DNA from: Tetranychus cinnabarinus
Taxonomy: Eukaryota; Arthropoda; Arachnida; Trombidiformes; Tetranychidae
Reading direction: 5' to 3'
Assembly: GCA_022266195.1 (NCBI GenBank)
Contig: WHVY01000003.1
Span: 4,464,001-4,528,000 of the forward strand
DNA: 64,000 nucleotides
Shown: positions 11,778 to 24,196 of the stretch, one piece after another
Position numbering within the stretch: the stretch's first letter is position 1
Layout: each line of letters opens with the position of its first letter
The notes under the pieces: generated by a model
Told to the model about the DNA's origin: nothing
What the model saw: the letters and a program-made list of their open reading frames with translations, nothing else
Database searches by the model: none
Made by a program: the position numbers and the translations under genes

Positions 11778-13098
11778 ATGATTTGTTTGCTTCAACTTAA
11801 AGTGTCAAACAAATCTAAATCAGTTGAATTTATCTACAAGTAGAACTGTAAAAAATACAAAATTGTTTAATTTTATTTCTTTGAATTTAATTTTTCGATT
11901 CTTTGAATATGTCAAATCAAATGATTATTTGCTTATAAATTATTAACAATCATAACCAAATATTAAAATTAAGTTATTTAACCTAACTATAATGAGCACT
12001 CCTCTATTTGATTATCTTACATGCTAGTAAGCTAATGACAAAAATCAACCACCATTAATAATTAAATTTATTAAATTTCATTACGTGTGCTTCGTTTTAA
12101 AATAACTTTAATAACTTGAAACGAAATACATATCAAGTGAAAGCTGATTAAGTTGGCTTCCTATTGATACAAACGTATCTAAATACAGTTAATCACTATC
12201 AGTTTTTTTCAGTCTTGGAAAGGTGTTTGTTTTGAATTGATTGGATTGAAATACAAAAATAATTCTCATAATTACTAATAATAAAACGAAATGAATGGCT
12301 TGTAAACAAAGAAACAAGAAAAATTATCTAGTTGATTAAAAATAAAATGATGCTAATCTCTTGAAGGGTGAAAAGTGATCAACTGAATGGATTAATATAA
12401 AGAAGGAGAATGTTTGAAAGAAACGAGGTAAATTAGGTAAATTGTAACAATGATCATTATGAATTGAAGCAGGTTCACTAATGACACTGAATGAGAATGA
12501 AGATGGATTTGATGATAAGCAGGACAAAAAAGTCTACACATTTACAGACTCACTTTAATAAAAAATATTAGAGCTATATCAAGTTAACGAAATGATTTAG
12601 TGCGAATAGACAATGATTCAATGGATAAAGAAAAACGATTTTTCTGTATCCATTTGATTTGTATTTTAGTTGTTCAATTTATCTTTACCATGATTAATCT
12701 ATTTATATGTTCAAACTAATAGTGAAACTGCAAGCTCTGTAGATGTGAGGACTTGTTGTTTACTTAAATTAATTATGGACACATTTAGAAGTAGAAACAA
12801 TAGCTAAAAAGGTAAGGGCGAAAGCGCAAAAATAAATAGTTTCGATGGAAAAATAACAAGAGAAAGTTTACATATAATTGGAATTAAATCATCAATAGAA
12901 GATGTTTGATATGGAATATTGTCCTCCCGCTTTTCAAAATGTGATTGAGTTGATTGTATTTGAAGAAAGATGAGCCACAATAGTGTAACAATGATGATGA
13001 TGACGATAATGATGCAAATTGATAGATGTCCAAATATGATTGGCATGATACTCAATATCAATCGGTGAAGCTGATTAAAAGAAACAATAGATGTCTTC
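11778..13098. other. Intergenic region between the small membrane protein gene and the PAN2 3' end
   Basis: No gene seen. The open frames at 12336-12527 and 12804-13160 on the minus strand lack any domain; the second reads through the PAN2 3' UTR, where ATG/ATC repeats (near 12990-13020) mimic a transmembrane helix. Confidence 0.5.
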
Positions 13099-16000
13099 TT
13101 ATTCCTCTTCAGTTCCTGGAAGTTTCCAACCACAATTTCTTCCAGCATCATAAAGTTCATTTACCGATGATTCAACTCGTCTAAGACTCTTGAGCTCCTC
13201 AAATTTACGATAAAGTTGTAAAGCTGTTTTAGCATCTTCAATTGAATCGTGGGTTTCCGATTGAATTTTTTCCCCTTAAATTGAAAAAACAAACGAATGA
13301 GTTAGCAAAAGGTAATTAAGAAAAGGCCAAAATATTTAAAAAAAATCATTTCTTGATTGGCTTTTTTCTTTCCATTTTTAAAAGTAAAATTACTTACCAA
13401 GAAAATGCCAAGCTAAAAATCTTAAAGAAACCATTCTCTTAAAATGAGGTGATTGGAATAACAGTACGGTATCGATGACCTGATCTTGGGGAACCTGATG
13501 ATTAAAAAAGTGCAAAGATATTAGACTTACAATTACATTTTTCTGCTTGAATCAATATAATTAATTTAGATTTTTATAGTAGACTAACCACTAAATTGAT
13601 AACTCGGAAATCATTTTTCAACCCGTGGCCCACAAAAACAACGCCAGTATCGATTAGGAAACGAAGTTTAAGGTAAGTAGATTTAAGAGTTGTCAAATGT
13701 TTCGAAGACATCGTAATGTCAAGATCACCCGGTTGAATTCCTGAGAATTTGGTCATATAATCAGCAACCTGATTGTTAGAAATGGTAATGAGGTTAGTTA
13801 ATTAAGAGTATGGTAACAAAGGGTTTGGAAATTTTGGGTGTATCAGGGTGGGAGGACAGGTTTAATATGATTATCTATGTAGATTAAAGATAAAAGACAA
13901 GATTAAAAGCACCAAAAAATTGATGTGATAACTTTAGCGATCAAACAGTTTCATTTGTTAGAATTAGTCATAAGGCTTTTGATAAAACTTTATGTTTCTA
14001 TCTAAAATATTCGAACCAATAACTGATTTATAATCGTTGAAAACTAGAAATATTACAATTTGTTATTTGGTTGGACCATAAAAGTTTATTGTCATGAGTG
14101 AGCATAATAGGAGATCAAGCTTTAGTTGACAAAACAATAAATTTGCTTCATAATGAGCACAATTTGTTTGAGCATTTTGGATTCACTTTCAAAACTGTAG
14201 TCTTTGGTAGTGTCAAAGTAAAGCAATTGTTAAGATTGATTGACTAAAAGTAAATGACTTTTGATTAAACAAAAAAAAGCATTGACTAAATGAGAGAGGA
14301 AACAAAAGAAGTTAAAAGGATAAACAAAAAAAAATGAACTACGGTGGTTCAGACTAGTATCTATGACATAGACTTAGTTATTTAAGCAGCAGGAGATAAA
14401 GAAAAAAAACTGGGAAGTTTGAGATACAGTCTTGATAGGGAGGACTACGTATTGACCTGATCTTGAGTTGCAATATAATCGTCAAGAAACGGTTGTCCTT
14501 CCAATAATCCTGATCCTCGAATACAAGTTATCCTGGCAACAGAACGTTGCGGTGGTTTAATTGTGGCTCGAGTTCCATCACTTCGGAACTCAGTTTCAGC
14601 TTGATTAAGGGTAACAAATTCGGCATCAACAGCAACAATATTTCCTTTCTTTGGCATTTCATCGGCTGACAGTGGTGTAAAAGTAATACTGCTGCGATGG
14701 CCACGGGCAAGATTACGATCGTCTTGGAAAACTTCTGCAGTTATCGGGTTTACAATCTTCAATTTATTTTCATACTTTTTAAGCAGATCCATTCGGCTGT
14801 ACATAATCATAACTGGTGTTTTCCAGTTGAAATCCATGTGCACAACTTCATCAGTCGGGATCGGACTAATACAAAAATGATTGAATAAGTACCAGTTATC
14901 TTTATCTGGAATTTCTTCTTTCGACTTTAATTTAAAATAATCTCCATCCACTTTTATAATTGCAACTATGTTGTCTTTACCCAGTTCATCTGGTTTACGG
15001 ACAACTGAAACAACTGTCATCAAACTGTACTCAATGTAACTGTCATCGGAATCGTCAGGATTTTTTTCAACTAAAATGTCTAATTTGCCATCAACATCGA
15101 GCTTCATGAACATTTTCATAGGCAAGTATGGCATATTAATTTCTTGTGGAGGAACTATACTGCTGTAAAAAGAATCAAGACAAAAAATTTAAAACGAATT
15201 GATTAAACTAAAAATATGAATAATGAGAGACAAAACTATTTACCATTTATCTTTCTCATGACAAAATTTGCAATCAGCTCGAGTACATTTGTTGCCGTAT
15301 CGACAGGGCTTTTTGGCTGGAGCTAAATCTAAAAGTTTATTGGGTCCATTATTACCACCAAGAATGGCGACTTGTGCTTTCCAGAATTTGAGTCCTTTCT
15401 CTTGATCAAGAGCTGAATTGATCGATAAAATGTCAGGAAGAGATTCAATTTGCCTCTTTTGGGCCTGATGAAAAAGGAAGTAAATAAGGTAAATATGATG
15501 ATTAAGGGCCGAGGAATGTGAGTAACTTACCACATATTGAAACTTATTGCATTTATCACAGTATGCAGACATATTCTGTTCCATGTTAAGACTTTTCTTG
15601 AGCAGCTCTTGAAATGGATAATTCTCATTTTGTAGTTCATTGTTGGTTGGTGCTTTGTCTTCTTTATTGAAATTGTTATATTTTGAATTGTCAGGATGCA
15701 ACAATGTTGTCGGATATTTCATTTTTTCTTCCTCCCAGGCATGACCACATTTACAAGTATAAGAGGATTTTTCGTGGATTCCGAATAATTCTGTGATGAT
15801 TGATGTTGATGGGGACTCTTTGTTGTAAGTAGTTGCGTCAGGAGAAGAAAGTTCCTGAATAAAAAAGAAAAGGGAAAAATAAGTAAAATAATACATGTAA
15901 TAAATTCTGAATGATCAAAATAGCTTACAGAATGCAGTTGGTGAAGGATAAATCGCCACCAACTTTGTGCCAAGCTAGGAAAGTTGACTTTCCTTCGCAA

Positions 16001-18134
16001 ATCGTCATCTTCAGGTAAAACGAGAGTCAAAGCAGATGCTTTAGGCATCTGACGAAATGCACGGAGGAAGTTAGTTGCCTGTTGAAAGAACATTGGAGTG
16101 ATTAATAAAATTAAACAAGATTTTATGATAAAATAACTTACTTGACAAGGGTTTTGAAAGCTACTTTCGTCAATCATATGGAAAAGAAAGGCAAGTTCAC
16201 AAGTAAGGCAAAATTCTCTTCTACAGAGATGATTAAGAACTGTAGCTCGGAGAGGTAGGATATAATAGAGCGTCTAAATGAAAGAATGAAAGTTTAGTAT
16301 AATCTAAATTCATGGAATATTGAAAAGGTGAATATTACCTGGATTAAATTATTAGCGTATGAGTTGGGTAATGTTGAATCTAAACTTGCAAATGGAGAGT
16401 GATTGTGCCGTCCAAAGTCATATTCGTCTAAAGATACCTTGTTATAGTTTGGTTCAATTGTCAGATACCGACTTGGTATTTCAGAAGACGATGTGTCTTT
16501 AGTTAGCATAGTTAAATAGAAGATAGATAAATGAGAACTTAGTATTGAAAACAGATTATCGAATTGATTTGAAATGAAAAACTTACTAGATTTGTTTTTA
16601 CTTCCTTTGGTGTTCTCTGGGCTGGCATAAGGCATTTGATTGCGACCTTTGGCTCCTGGGTTTGGAGCATAACAAATATTTCCAACCATTCTCATATTAG
16701 ATAAAATGGCTGGATCAATAGGCTTAGGTAATCGGTATGCTTTTTTACATAATTCAGCAGGTATGTCAGCTAAAAGTTTATCATCTCGATAAGCTGGCAT
16801 TGGATTAATCGAGTAAGGAGTTATAATGTCATTGAAAGATAATGGTCGAGCAGGATCAACCTAGATGTAAACAAGGTCATATTGAATAGTCCAATAAGAA
16901 CGAAGTTAGTAAACGTTAAACAAATAAGTAATCTATTATTTTTGGTACTCACGGGGTCAGCAAATTCTGTGGGTTGACTGAAATTATTGAAAACAACCTC
17001 ATCACTAGCGCCATAAAGGTATATTATGCCAGCATCATCTGCAAAGGCTAATGCTTGTCCTGAATTGGAAATATCGAAGGAAGTTATTGAAGTACCAGTT
17101 GCCAAGTCAACATTTTGGATGAAAGGTGTTTGAAGTGAGGCTGAAGCATCCAATAATTGGAACTGTCCAGTTTGAGAAACTACACAAAATCTTGATGAAA
17201 ATGCGGGTACAAAACGAAGGAGGTAAGGTGAAAAGACCATTTGGATAGGCATGATAGCTCTCATCATTCGCAAATCGTAAACCATCAAGAATCTGTCAGG
17301 TACATAAAGATGTCTAGATTGGATGAAATTAGGTGAAAATTAATTTAAATTTTCGTTTAAAATGATTCAAATTTTACCTATTAGAGTAGCCACAGCTGAC
17401 CAGATAATTTCCATGGACATCGAAATCAGAAAGAGTTACAGAGTGTGTGGAAAAGCTATGTGCAATTTTAAGACTGTTAGGATCTCGCAGAGTGATCTAA
17501 ACAAAAAACATATACATATAATACATAATGCGTAAAGAACGGAGTGGATGTCACAAACCTTGCCTGCAATGTCTCCACAACACACAAATTTTGGATGTTT
17601 TCTGATAATAACACAGCCATCTTCTTCTATGTCTGTGATTCTAACTTGCTTGATTCTTTCCAAGTCGAATTCGATTAATTGTTTCTGCTGCCCGCCAATG
17701 AGAACCAAACCAGAGGGAAGAATGGTCATGGCTTGCATATCCTTCAATAATTCAGAACTATGAGTAAATAATGTCAAACCACGTCTTATATTCAATCGAA
17801 GTGTATTTTGGGTTAATGAAAGAAGACCAAAGTCTGCGGTCAGTAAGGATCTGATGTCGTTAACACTGTGAACTTGGAATGAGGTATATTTTTGCAATGT
17901 ATAGCCATAATAAGAGGTAACATGACTTCCAGTGTTTCCCATCCAGAGAAGTTCTTCCATATTATCAAACGCAAGTGCCGAGACACCAAGCTGTGTAGAA
18001 ACGTTGCTCCCAGAATCACTGATAACAGTGCTAAGGAAAGCATATTCTCCTCCGGGTGGTGCATTAATTACCATGGGTAGTTTGGTTGAACTTGCTCCAG
18101 ACATCGTACTCATTAAGCCTACCGAAGACATCAT
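13099..18134 (-). CDS. PAN2: PAN2, catalytic subunit of the PAN2-PAN3 poly(A) deadenylase (complete)
   Basis: Thirteen coding exons: 18134-17559, 17496-17378, 17313-16953, 16860-16587, 16496-16339, 16273-16142, 16078-15929, 15854-15531, 15464-15244, 15162-14457, 13768-13589, 13494-13398, 13274-13099; 1157 residues, frame kept throughout. Order: N-terminal WD40-type region (FLMVYDLRMM), PAN3-binding linker, catalytically dead UCH/USP domain (FCLTCELAFLFHM, NFLRAFRQMPKASAL), then a DEDDh exonuclease with D951 and E953 in VAVDAEFVTL, HGLKNDFRVINL, IDTVLLF and THDSIEDAKTALQLY. All five catalytic positions are present, so it should be active, trimming mRNA poly(A) tails in the cytoplasm. Oddities: a CCCH zinc finger (C752-H767) inside the UCH region, and a 688-bp intron with donor GTCAAT. 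The start uses the first of two adjacent ATGs. Confidence 0.95.
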
Positions 18135-19667
18135 TAGTTGAGAAGTACAAAAGAACAGATTAACTAAGTGAGTAAATTATGAGGTCGCTGTGCAGATTGA
18201 AGGAATAATCTTGCAGTTGGCGTAATAATGTACAGATTAAAGACACCAAAGAAACCTGGCGGAGCAAAATTTTCAAATATTTTTTGAACCAACAAGGTGT
18301 TAGAAAAGAAACAAAGAAACAAAAATACAAAAAAATGATTGTTGAGTCTACCAATAAAAAGCTTGATTAACGTGGTTAAGCAACTAATAAAATGAGATCA
18401 CTGACACTGTGAAATTATCATTGTACTATTAAGGATGGATTGCGGGCATAAGAGAGTTTAAAGGTGTACAAAAGTAATCAAAATAAATAATTGAGACCAT
18501 GGTTAAACGTATAGATGGTTCAAGTGTTTTTAAAAATTTGTACACTCAAATAGGCAAAGAGTAAGGACCAGATCAGATGAGCCAACTGCATACATGTATT
18601 ATAACGCGATGGGGAAAACAACTGGCTTCTGTATAACTAAAAACACAATTTTTCCCCTTATCTTGCGCATCACCATAACAACGAAAGCAACGCGCTACAG
18701 AATTCGAATTCATTGAATAACTTCAAAGAAATGAACGGAAATTAGTTGAATGATTAAGAGATGTATTTCTAAAGCATTTGTTGAGCATTAAAAAAATTCA
18801 AAAACTAAAAGCTCTATTAAAATTAAAATTGAATAAATTGAATGAGTAACTCAATGGAGACATGATTTAATTTAAATCACAAACTGATAGTGAGCTCTTG
18901 ATATTATTAAAATGAATTTGTTAAGGACCAACTATTAGTTTAATTCATGTAATAAAGGAAAACACAGAAATACTGAAATAGCCAGAACTAAAGCTGAACA
19001 TTGGTTTCATTCATTAGTTCAATACTTATCCTCAATTCTCCTTCTTACATGAGTCTACTTTTTCACGAAACAAAAATATCTTCTTTGTATCTTTTCATTG
19101 TTATCTTTGTCCATTTGGTCAAAAAAACGATTCTTTATTATTTCAATACAATTTTACCCCTGGATTCAATTCTTAATTTCAACCAAGTTCGAACCTCGAG
19201 TATTTCTGTGAATCATGTAGCCTAAGAATTAATAAGTTTAGATTATACTAATCTGTCCAATAAGCTGAGCAGCCAATTACATGACAGATTAGGGAAATGA
19301 GTGCAAGCTTTGAAATAAAATATTTCAGAGCTTTTGGGGAAACTGTCAAAAACCAGTTCATTTATGGTGCACTTAAAATCTAAAACGATACACGTATCAT
19401 GAAAGTTTTGATAAAAGCTGACTGTCAGAATTTTATCGATTAGTTTGTTATTGAAATGATACCTTGAATCAGGTTTCTAATTGAGTTTTAATGATTGTTT
19501 TGAATCTTTTTCAATGTTGTTGTTGCTATCTTACTGTGAGATAAATAATTGCGTAAAGACATAATAGCATGCCAATGATAACGATGTATTTATTGAAACA
19601 AATAAAAACTTGATATGAAAAGCAGTTCTAACCATTGGAGATGCATTTGTCTCTCACATGAGCAAAA
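18135..19667. other. PAN2 upstream region merging into the 5' flank of the first P450
   Basis: No gene. From about 18970 the sequence matches, with decay, the 5' flank of the second P450 (about 21690-22200): shared strings such as CAATACTT, TTCTTACAT, CTACTTTTT and the GTTGTTGCTAT block just before each gene. This shows the flank was duplicated along with the gene. Confidence 0.5.
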
Positions 19668-21170
19668 ATGTTTTTCACTGTTTCTAACGTAAATATTTTT
19701 TTAGTTAAATTTTTTTATGGATTAGTGACTCTATTCTTGGTCAATCATATTATCAAATTCGTGCAACGAGTCCGTAAACTGCCTCCTGGACCATGGGGAC
19801 TGCCCTTTGTTGGTTATTTACCTTTCCTTAGACACGATTCTCAAAACCAGATGACCGAGTTGGCTGCAAAATATGGACCAGTTTTCAGTTTCAAGTGTGG
19901 TAAATTTGACCTGATTGTTATCAACCAATGGAAGTTTATTAAAGAAGCTTTGACGAATGAACACTTGCTTGGTCGACCTAAAGAGACTATTTTACCAGGT
20001 GTAATTGACCATCACTCATTTGCCGAAATGACTGGTGAACCTTGGAAGCAACAGCGGCGAATTGCTTTGACAACGCTTCGAGATGTTGGTTTCGGAAAGA
20101 GTGAAATGGAAGATTCGATTAGAGACGAAATTAAATCATTTAGCGAAGTAATTAAATCTTTTAAAGGCAAACCCATATCAATATCTAATAAACTATCCTT
20201 GAGTGTTACAAACAATATATCCAAGTTAGTATTTGGACACAAATACGCTTACGATGATCCTGTTGCTTTGGATATGGAAAACCTACTTGTCAAATCAAAT
20301 GTGTTGATTCGATATTTCAATGTCGTGACATTTCTGCCCACCATCGCAAGTATGATCATCAAATTAAAGCTTTTTAATATGGCAGAGACTTTTTCTCTTT
20401 TCAAAAAATTCGAGTCTCATATTATTGATGAGGTTGATGAACACCGAAAAAAAGATATCGATGATAATTCAATAAAAGATTACATTGATGGATTCCTCAA
20501 TGAAATGTCCAAAAGACAAAATGAAAAGGATTCAACTTTCAATTTAGATACTTTGCAACGAAATGCAGCTTTGTTTTATGGTGCTGGGTCAGACACCATT
20601 TCAAATACACTCAAATGGATGATGTTGTATCTGGTCAAGTATCCTGAATACCAGATTAAGATCCGAGATGAAATTAAACAGACCATTGGGTTAAATAGGC
20701 AACCAGAAAATGTGGATCGACAACAAATGCCTTTTACAATGGCCTTTATTTACGAAAGCTTGCGATTCTCTTCAATAGTCCCACTTAATTTATTAAGAAG
20801 AGCAACTGAAGATACCAAAGTTGGAGGCTATTCGATACCTAAAGACAGTCTTGTCGTATTCAACTTCTGGTCAGTCCATCACGATCCAAATTTATGGGAT
20901 AATCCTGAGCTATTTAAGCCTGAACGGTTCCTCAACGAAGATAAATCTAAAGCCATCAAACCACCTTATTTGGTTGCATTCAGTGGTGGAAGAAGAGTTT
21001 GTCCTGGAGAGAGTTTCGCTTATCTTCAGTTATTCTTGTATCTTGTGTCCTTTTTGCAACAATTTGAGATCTCAGCTGAATCAGGGAAAGATATTTCATT
21101 AGAAAGAGCTTATTATTTCCTTGTGAGACAAAAAAGTCTACCCAACTTGATATTCAAAAGTGTCGATTAA
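19668..21170 (+). CDS. Cytochrome P450, CYP2 clan (CYP392-like), intact
   Basis: Intronless, 500 residues, ATG to TAA. N-terminal anchor (about 8-28), basic stop-transfer and proline hinge LPPGPWGLP; C-helix W126-x3-R130; I-helix A306-G-S-D-T310; ExxR E363-S-L-R366; PERF P418-F421; heme loop FSGGRRVCPG with the iron-ligand Cys445. All catalytic signatures are present, so an active ER monooxygenase is expected, taking electrons from P450 reductase. CYP2-clan genes of this kind are linked to detoxification of plant compounds and acaricides in spider mites; the substrate of this one cannot be read from sequence. First of a cluster of five intact and three broken relatives. CYP392 membership is inferred. 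Confidence 0.93.
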   Translation: MFFTVSNVNIFLVKFFYGLVTLFLVNHIIKFVQRVRKLPPGPWGLPFVGYLPFLRHDSQNQMTELAAKYGPVFSFKCGKFDLIVINQWKFIKEALTNEHLLGRPKETILPGVIDHHSFAEMTGEPWKQQRRIALTTLRDVGFGKSEMEDSIRDEIKSFSEVIKSFKGKPISISNKLSLSVTNNISKLVFGHKYAYDDPVALDMENLLVKSNVLIRYFNVVTFLPTIASMIIKLKLFNMAETFSLFKKFESHIIDEVDEHRKKDIDDNSIKDYIDGFLNEMSKRQNEKDSTFNLDTLQRNAALFYGAGSDTISNTLKWMMLYLVKYPEYQIKIRDEIKQTIGLNRQPENVDRQQMPFTMAFIYESLRFSSIVPLNLLRRATEDTKVGGYSIPKDSLVVFNFWSVHHDPNLWDNPELFKPERFLNEDKSKAIKPPYLVAFSGGRRVCPGESFAYLQLFLYLVSFLQQFEISAESGKDISLERAYYFLVRQKSLPNLIFKSVD

Positions 21171-22410
21171 ATTTTTTACGTCAATTTTGTTAAACAATGG
21201 ATAGAAAGCAATACACAGATTCCCTCTTTAAGATCTTGATGCTAATGCAATGGCCGTATCCAAAAATCATTACTCTATCTTTATCATGTTAACCCAGAGA
21301 AGTTCTTCCATAACATCAAAGGAAAGACACCAAGCTGTGTGGAAACGTTGCTACCAGAAGATCTTCAATAAAATTGCAACTTTCCAGTTTGGTTGAACTT
21401 GCTCCAGATATTTCGTAAAGGAAAACTGATGTTCATAGCCATACAACATCGAACCTCAACTTTGCTATTGACAACCTCGAAAATATATCATATCGATGTA
21501 ATTTTCTGTTATGTCTTCACTTTTTAGCAAATTCATCTTTTGTAAAATTCAATTCATTGTATTAATAACTTTTTTAACGGTCATGTCTGGTATATTCATG
21601 TTTCACCAATCTCTTAAGCTTTTAAGCAAAAAAGCTGATTAACGACGCTAGAAATAGCAAATTTTTCAGGATTAGTGTACAAATTAATAGATTCTTACAG
21701 TTCTGTTCAATACTTTTTCCTGGTTCGTTCCTGCTCATTCACTTTCTTACATAAGCTTACTTTTTATGGAAAATGATTTAATTGTCTTCTTCTATCTCAT
21801 ATTTTCTCAGTGTTATCTGCATCCACCAAATCAATCGAGAAATAGTTTCTTTATAATTTCGCCTGTGGAATTCATTTTAAGTAAATTTTACGTAGCCTAC
21901 GATGTAATAGCGATCATTTTAGATTATACTGATCTGTCTAACAATTCATCGCTGGCTTAAAATCTAGAGCGATATCATAAAAGTGTGATGAAAGCTTAAG
22001 AGGAAATTATTTTTGCTTAGCTTGGTCATGTTATTACAGCTTGTAAGAAAAAATTCAGTTCAATTGAAGTCAGTCAGATTTTGATTGAGTTTACTGATAG
22101 TTTGAATCTTTTTCAATAGTGTTGTTGCTATGTTGAGGTATTAGATAATAGATAATAGCTCAAGTTCACTTAGTGTTTCATAAATAAATATAATTCAATG
22201 AGAATAATGTAAAAGCTTTATTTGAATAACAATTCTAATCATTAGCGGTGAGTATATCACTCACATGTATCACTTAATCAAGGACAAATAAATTTGAATC
22301 CATCACCAGCTTTCTTCCCTGGTTGTTCATTACAGTTTATTCAAGGCTACATAGGGTTTTATCAAATTGTATCTACTAGCCACTTACTTGAAAGACTCAT
22401 TTGCTTTACA
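21171..22410. other. Spacer between P450 genes 1 and 2, with duplicated flank sequence
   Basis: Holds a decayed copy of the PAN2 5' end (listed separately) and, from about 21690, a decayed copy of the region upstream of the first P450. Together they mark a tandem duplication of the PAN2 5' end-to-P450 interval. No intact gene. Confidence 0.6.
21290..21415 (-). pseudogene. Relic of PAN2 first coding exon
   Basis: On the plus strand, blocks such as CAGAGAAGTTCTTCCATA, GACACCAAGCTGTGT and CTTGCTCCAGA match PAN2 exon 1 at about 17945-18105, in the same orientation. Short deletions between the blocks destroy the reading frame. It is a duplication scar, not a gene. Confidence 0.8.
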
Positions 22411-23913
22411 ATGTTTTTCATTGATTCTTATGTCGATCCAATTTTAGTTAAATTTTTTTATGGATTAGTGACTCTACTCTTGGTAAATTATGTCATAAAA
22501 TTTGTTATAAGAGTCCGTGCCTTACCTCCTGGACCATGGGGGTTGCCGTTTGTTGGTTACTTACCATTCATTAGAAAAGATGAGTGTAATCATATGACCG
22601 AGTTGGCTGCAAAATATGGACCAGTTTTCAGTTTCAAGTGCGGTCAGTTTGACGTTGTTGTCATCAATCAATGGAAGTGTATTAAAGAAGCTTTGGCGAA
22701 TGAACATTTGCTTGGTCGACCTAAAGAGACTATTTTACCAGGCGTAATTGAACATTTTTCATTCGTCGAAATGTCTGGTGAACGGTGGAAGGAACAGAGA
22801 CGAGTTGCTTTAACTACACTTCGAGATGTTGGTTTAGGAAAGAGTGTAATGGAAGATTCGGTTAGAGACGAAGTCAAATCATTTACTAAATTAATCAAAT
22901 CTTTCGAAGGAAAACCAATATCAATATCTAATAAACTATCTTTAAGTATATCAAACAATATATCAACGCTGGTATTTGGACACACATACGCTTATGATGA
23001 TCCTGTTGCTCTCGATATGGAAAATATGTTGGTCCAAGCGAATGATATGCTTCGATATTTTAACGTTGCAATATTTATGCCATCCGTCGCGAGCTTGATC
23101 CTTAGATTGAACCTTTTTGGCTTATCGAAATTTGGAGATCTATTTAGAAAATTCGAATCTCATATTCGTGATGAGGTGGATGAGCACCGAAAAAAAGATA
23201 CTGATGATAATGGAATAAAAGATTACATCGATGGATTCCTCCATGAAATGGCCAAAAGAAAAAACGAAAAGAATTCAACTTTCAACGTAAATACTTTACA
23301 ACGAAATGCATCAATGTTTTACGCAGCTGGATCGGACACAATAACAACTACACTTCAATGGATGATTATGTATCTGGTTAAATATCCTGAATACCAGGCT
23401 AAGATAAGAGATGAAATTAAACAGACTATTGGATTGAATAGACAACCAGAAAATATCGATCGACAACAAATGCCTTTAACAATGGCTTTCGTTTACGAAG
23501 CTTTGCGACACTCTTCAATAATTGCACTCAATCTAGCAAGAAGAGCAACTGAAGACACTAAAGTTGGAGGCTATTCAATACCTAAAGATAGTTTTGTTAT
23601 ATTTAACTTCTGGTCAGTCCATCACGATCCAAATTTATGGGATAATCCTGAGATGTTCAAGCCTGAAAGATTCCTAAATGAAGATAAATCTAAAGCTATT
23701 AAACCCCCTTATTTGGTTGCATTCAGTGGCGGAAAAAGAGTTTGTCCTGGAGAGAGTTTTGCTTATCTTCAACTATTCTTATATATTGTTTCAATTTTAC
23801 AACAATTTGAAATCTCAGCTGAATCAGGGAAAGATATTTCATTAGAAAGAGTTCAAAAATTCAGCATACGACCAAAAAGTTTACCCGATTTTATTTTTAC
23901 AAATATTGATTGA
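22411..23913 (+). CDS. Cytochrome P450, CYP2 clan (CYP392-like), intact
   Basis: Intronless, 500 residues. The ATG at 22411 (MFFIDSYVDP) was chosen because it aligns with the starts of its paralogues; the frame is open further upstream but without an ATG-supported extension. It has the LPPGPWGLP hinge, C-helix WKEQRR, I-helix AGSDTIT, ExxR as EALR, PERF, and FSGGKRVCPG with Cys445. Functional by sequence. Its 3' flank (TTGCTTACCTGCAAAGAG, GGTAAACAATAA) recurs behind the broken copy at 27475-27975, so that copy derives from this gene. Membrane-bound monooxygenase of the ER; substrate unknown. Confidence 0.93.
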   Translation: MFFIDSYVDPILVKFFYGLVTLLLVNYVIKFVIRVRALPPGPWGLPFVGYLPFIRKDECNHMTELAAKYGPVFSFKCGQFDVVVINQWKCIKEALANEHLLGRPKETILPGVIEHFSFVEMSGERWKEQRRVALTTLRDVGLGKSVMEDSVRDEVKSFTKLIKSFEGKPISISNKLSLSISNNISTLVFGHTYAYDDPVALDMENMLVQANDMLRYFNVAIFMPSVASLILRLNLFGLSKFGDLFRKFESHIRDEVDEHRKKDTDDNGIKDYIDGFLHEMAKRKNEKNSTFNVNTLQRNASMFYAAGSDTITTTLQWMIMYLVKYPEYQAKIRDEIKQTIGLNRQPENIDRQQMPLTMAFVYEALRHSSIIALNLARRATEDTKVGGYSIPKDSFVIFNFWSVHHDPNLWDNPEMFKPERFLNEDKSKAIKPPYLVAFSGGKRVCPGESFAYLQLFLYIVSILQQFEISAESGKDISLERVQKFSIRPKSLPDFIFTNID

Positions 23914-24018
23914 ATTGCTTACCTGCAAAGAGCCCTATTATGGTAAACAATAATTCCCTCTATAATTCAATCTTATCATAACCATTTGTGGTACTCTTAG
24001 CTTTATTAGCCTCATCAC

Positions 24019-24188
24019 CAAGGCAAGGCAAAATCGAATGACGATTAGGTGAAATCGCATAATTTTTGGGAAATGACAGTAATTTAAACAGATAAGCTCA
24101 TCTTATCAGCCAATTATCAATACAAATACAGTCTTAAGGAAAAGATTCAACGATTCTCCTAATTTTTAATCGATTTTGCCTTGCCTTG
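24019..24188. mobile_element. 170-bp non-autonomous hAT-type MITE with 8-bp target duplication
   Basis: Perfect 19-bp terminal inverted repeats: CAAGGCAAGGCAAAATCGA at the left end and its reverse complement at the right end. The element is flanked on both sides by CTCATCAC (24011-24018 and 24189-24196), an 8-bp target-site duplication typical of hAT transposons. The paralogous flank at about 28150 lacks the insert and reads as a near-perfect empty site. It codes for nothing, so transposition would need a transposase from elsewhere. Confidence 0.88.
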
Positions 24189-24196
24189 CTCATCAC

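Noticed and set aside
12804..13160. 118-codon minus-strand frame with an apparent membrane helix
   Set aside because: It overlaps the PAN2 last exon in another frame and runs into the 3' UTR; the hydrophobic run comes from ATG/ATC repeats.
22294..22410. N-terminal extension of the second P450
   Set aside because: The extension starts at TTG, is not shared as protein by the paralogues, and falls in the duplicated 5' flank; ATG at 22411 aligns with the family start.
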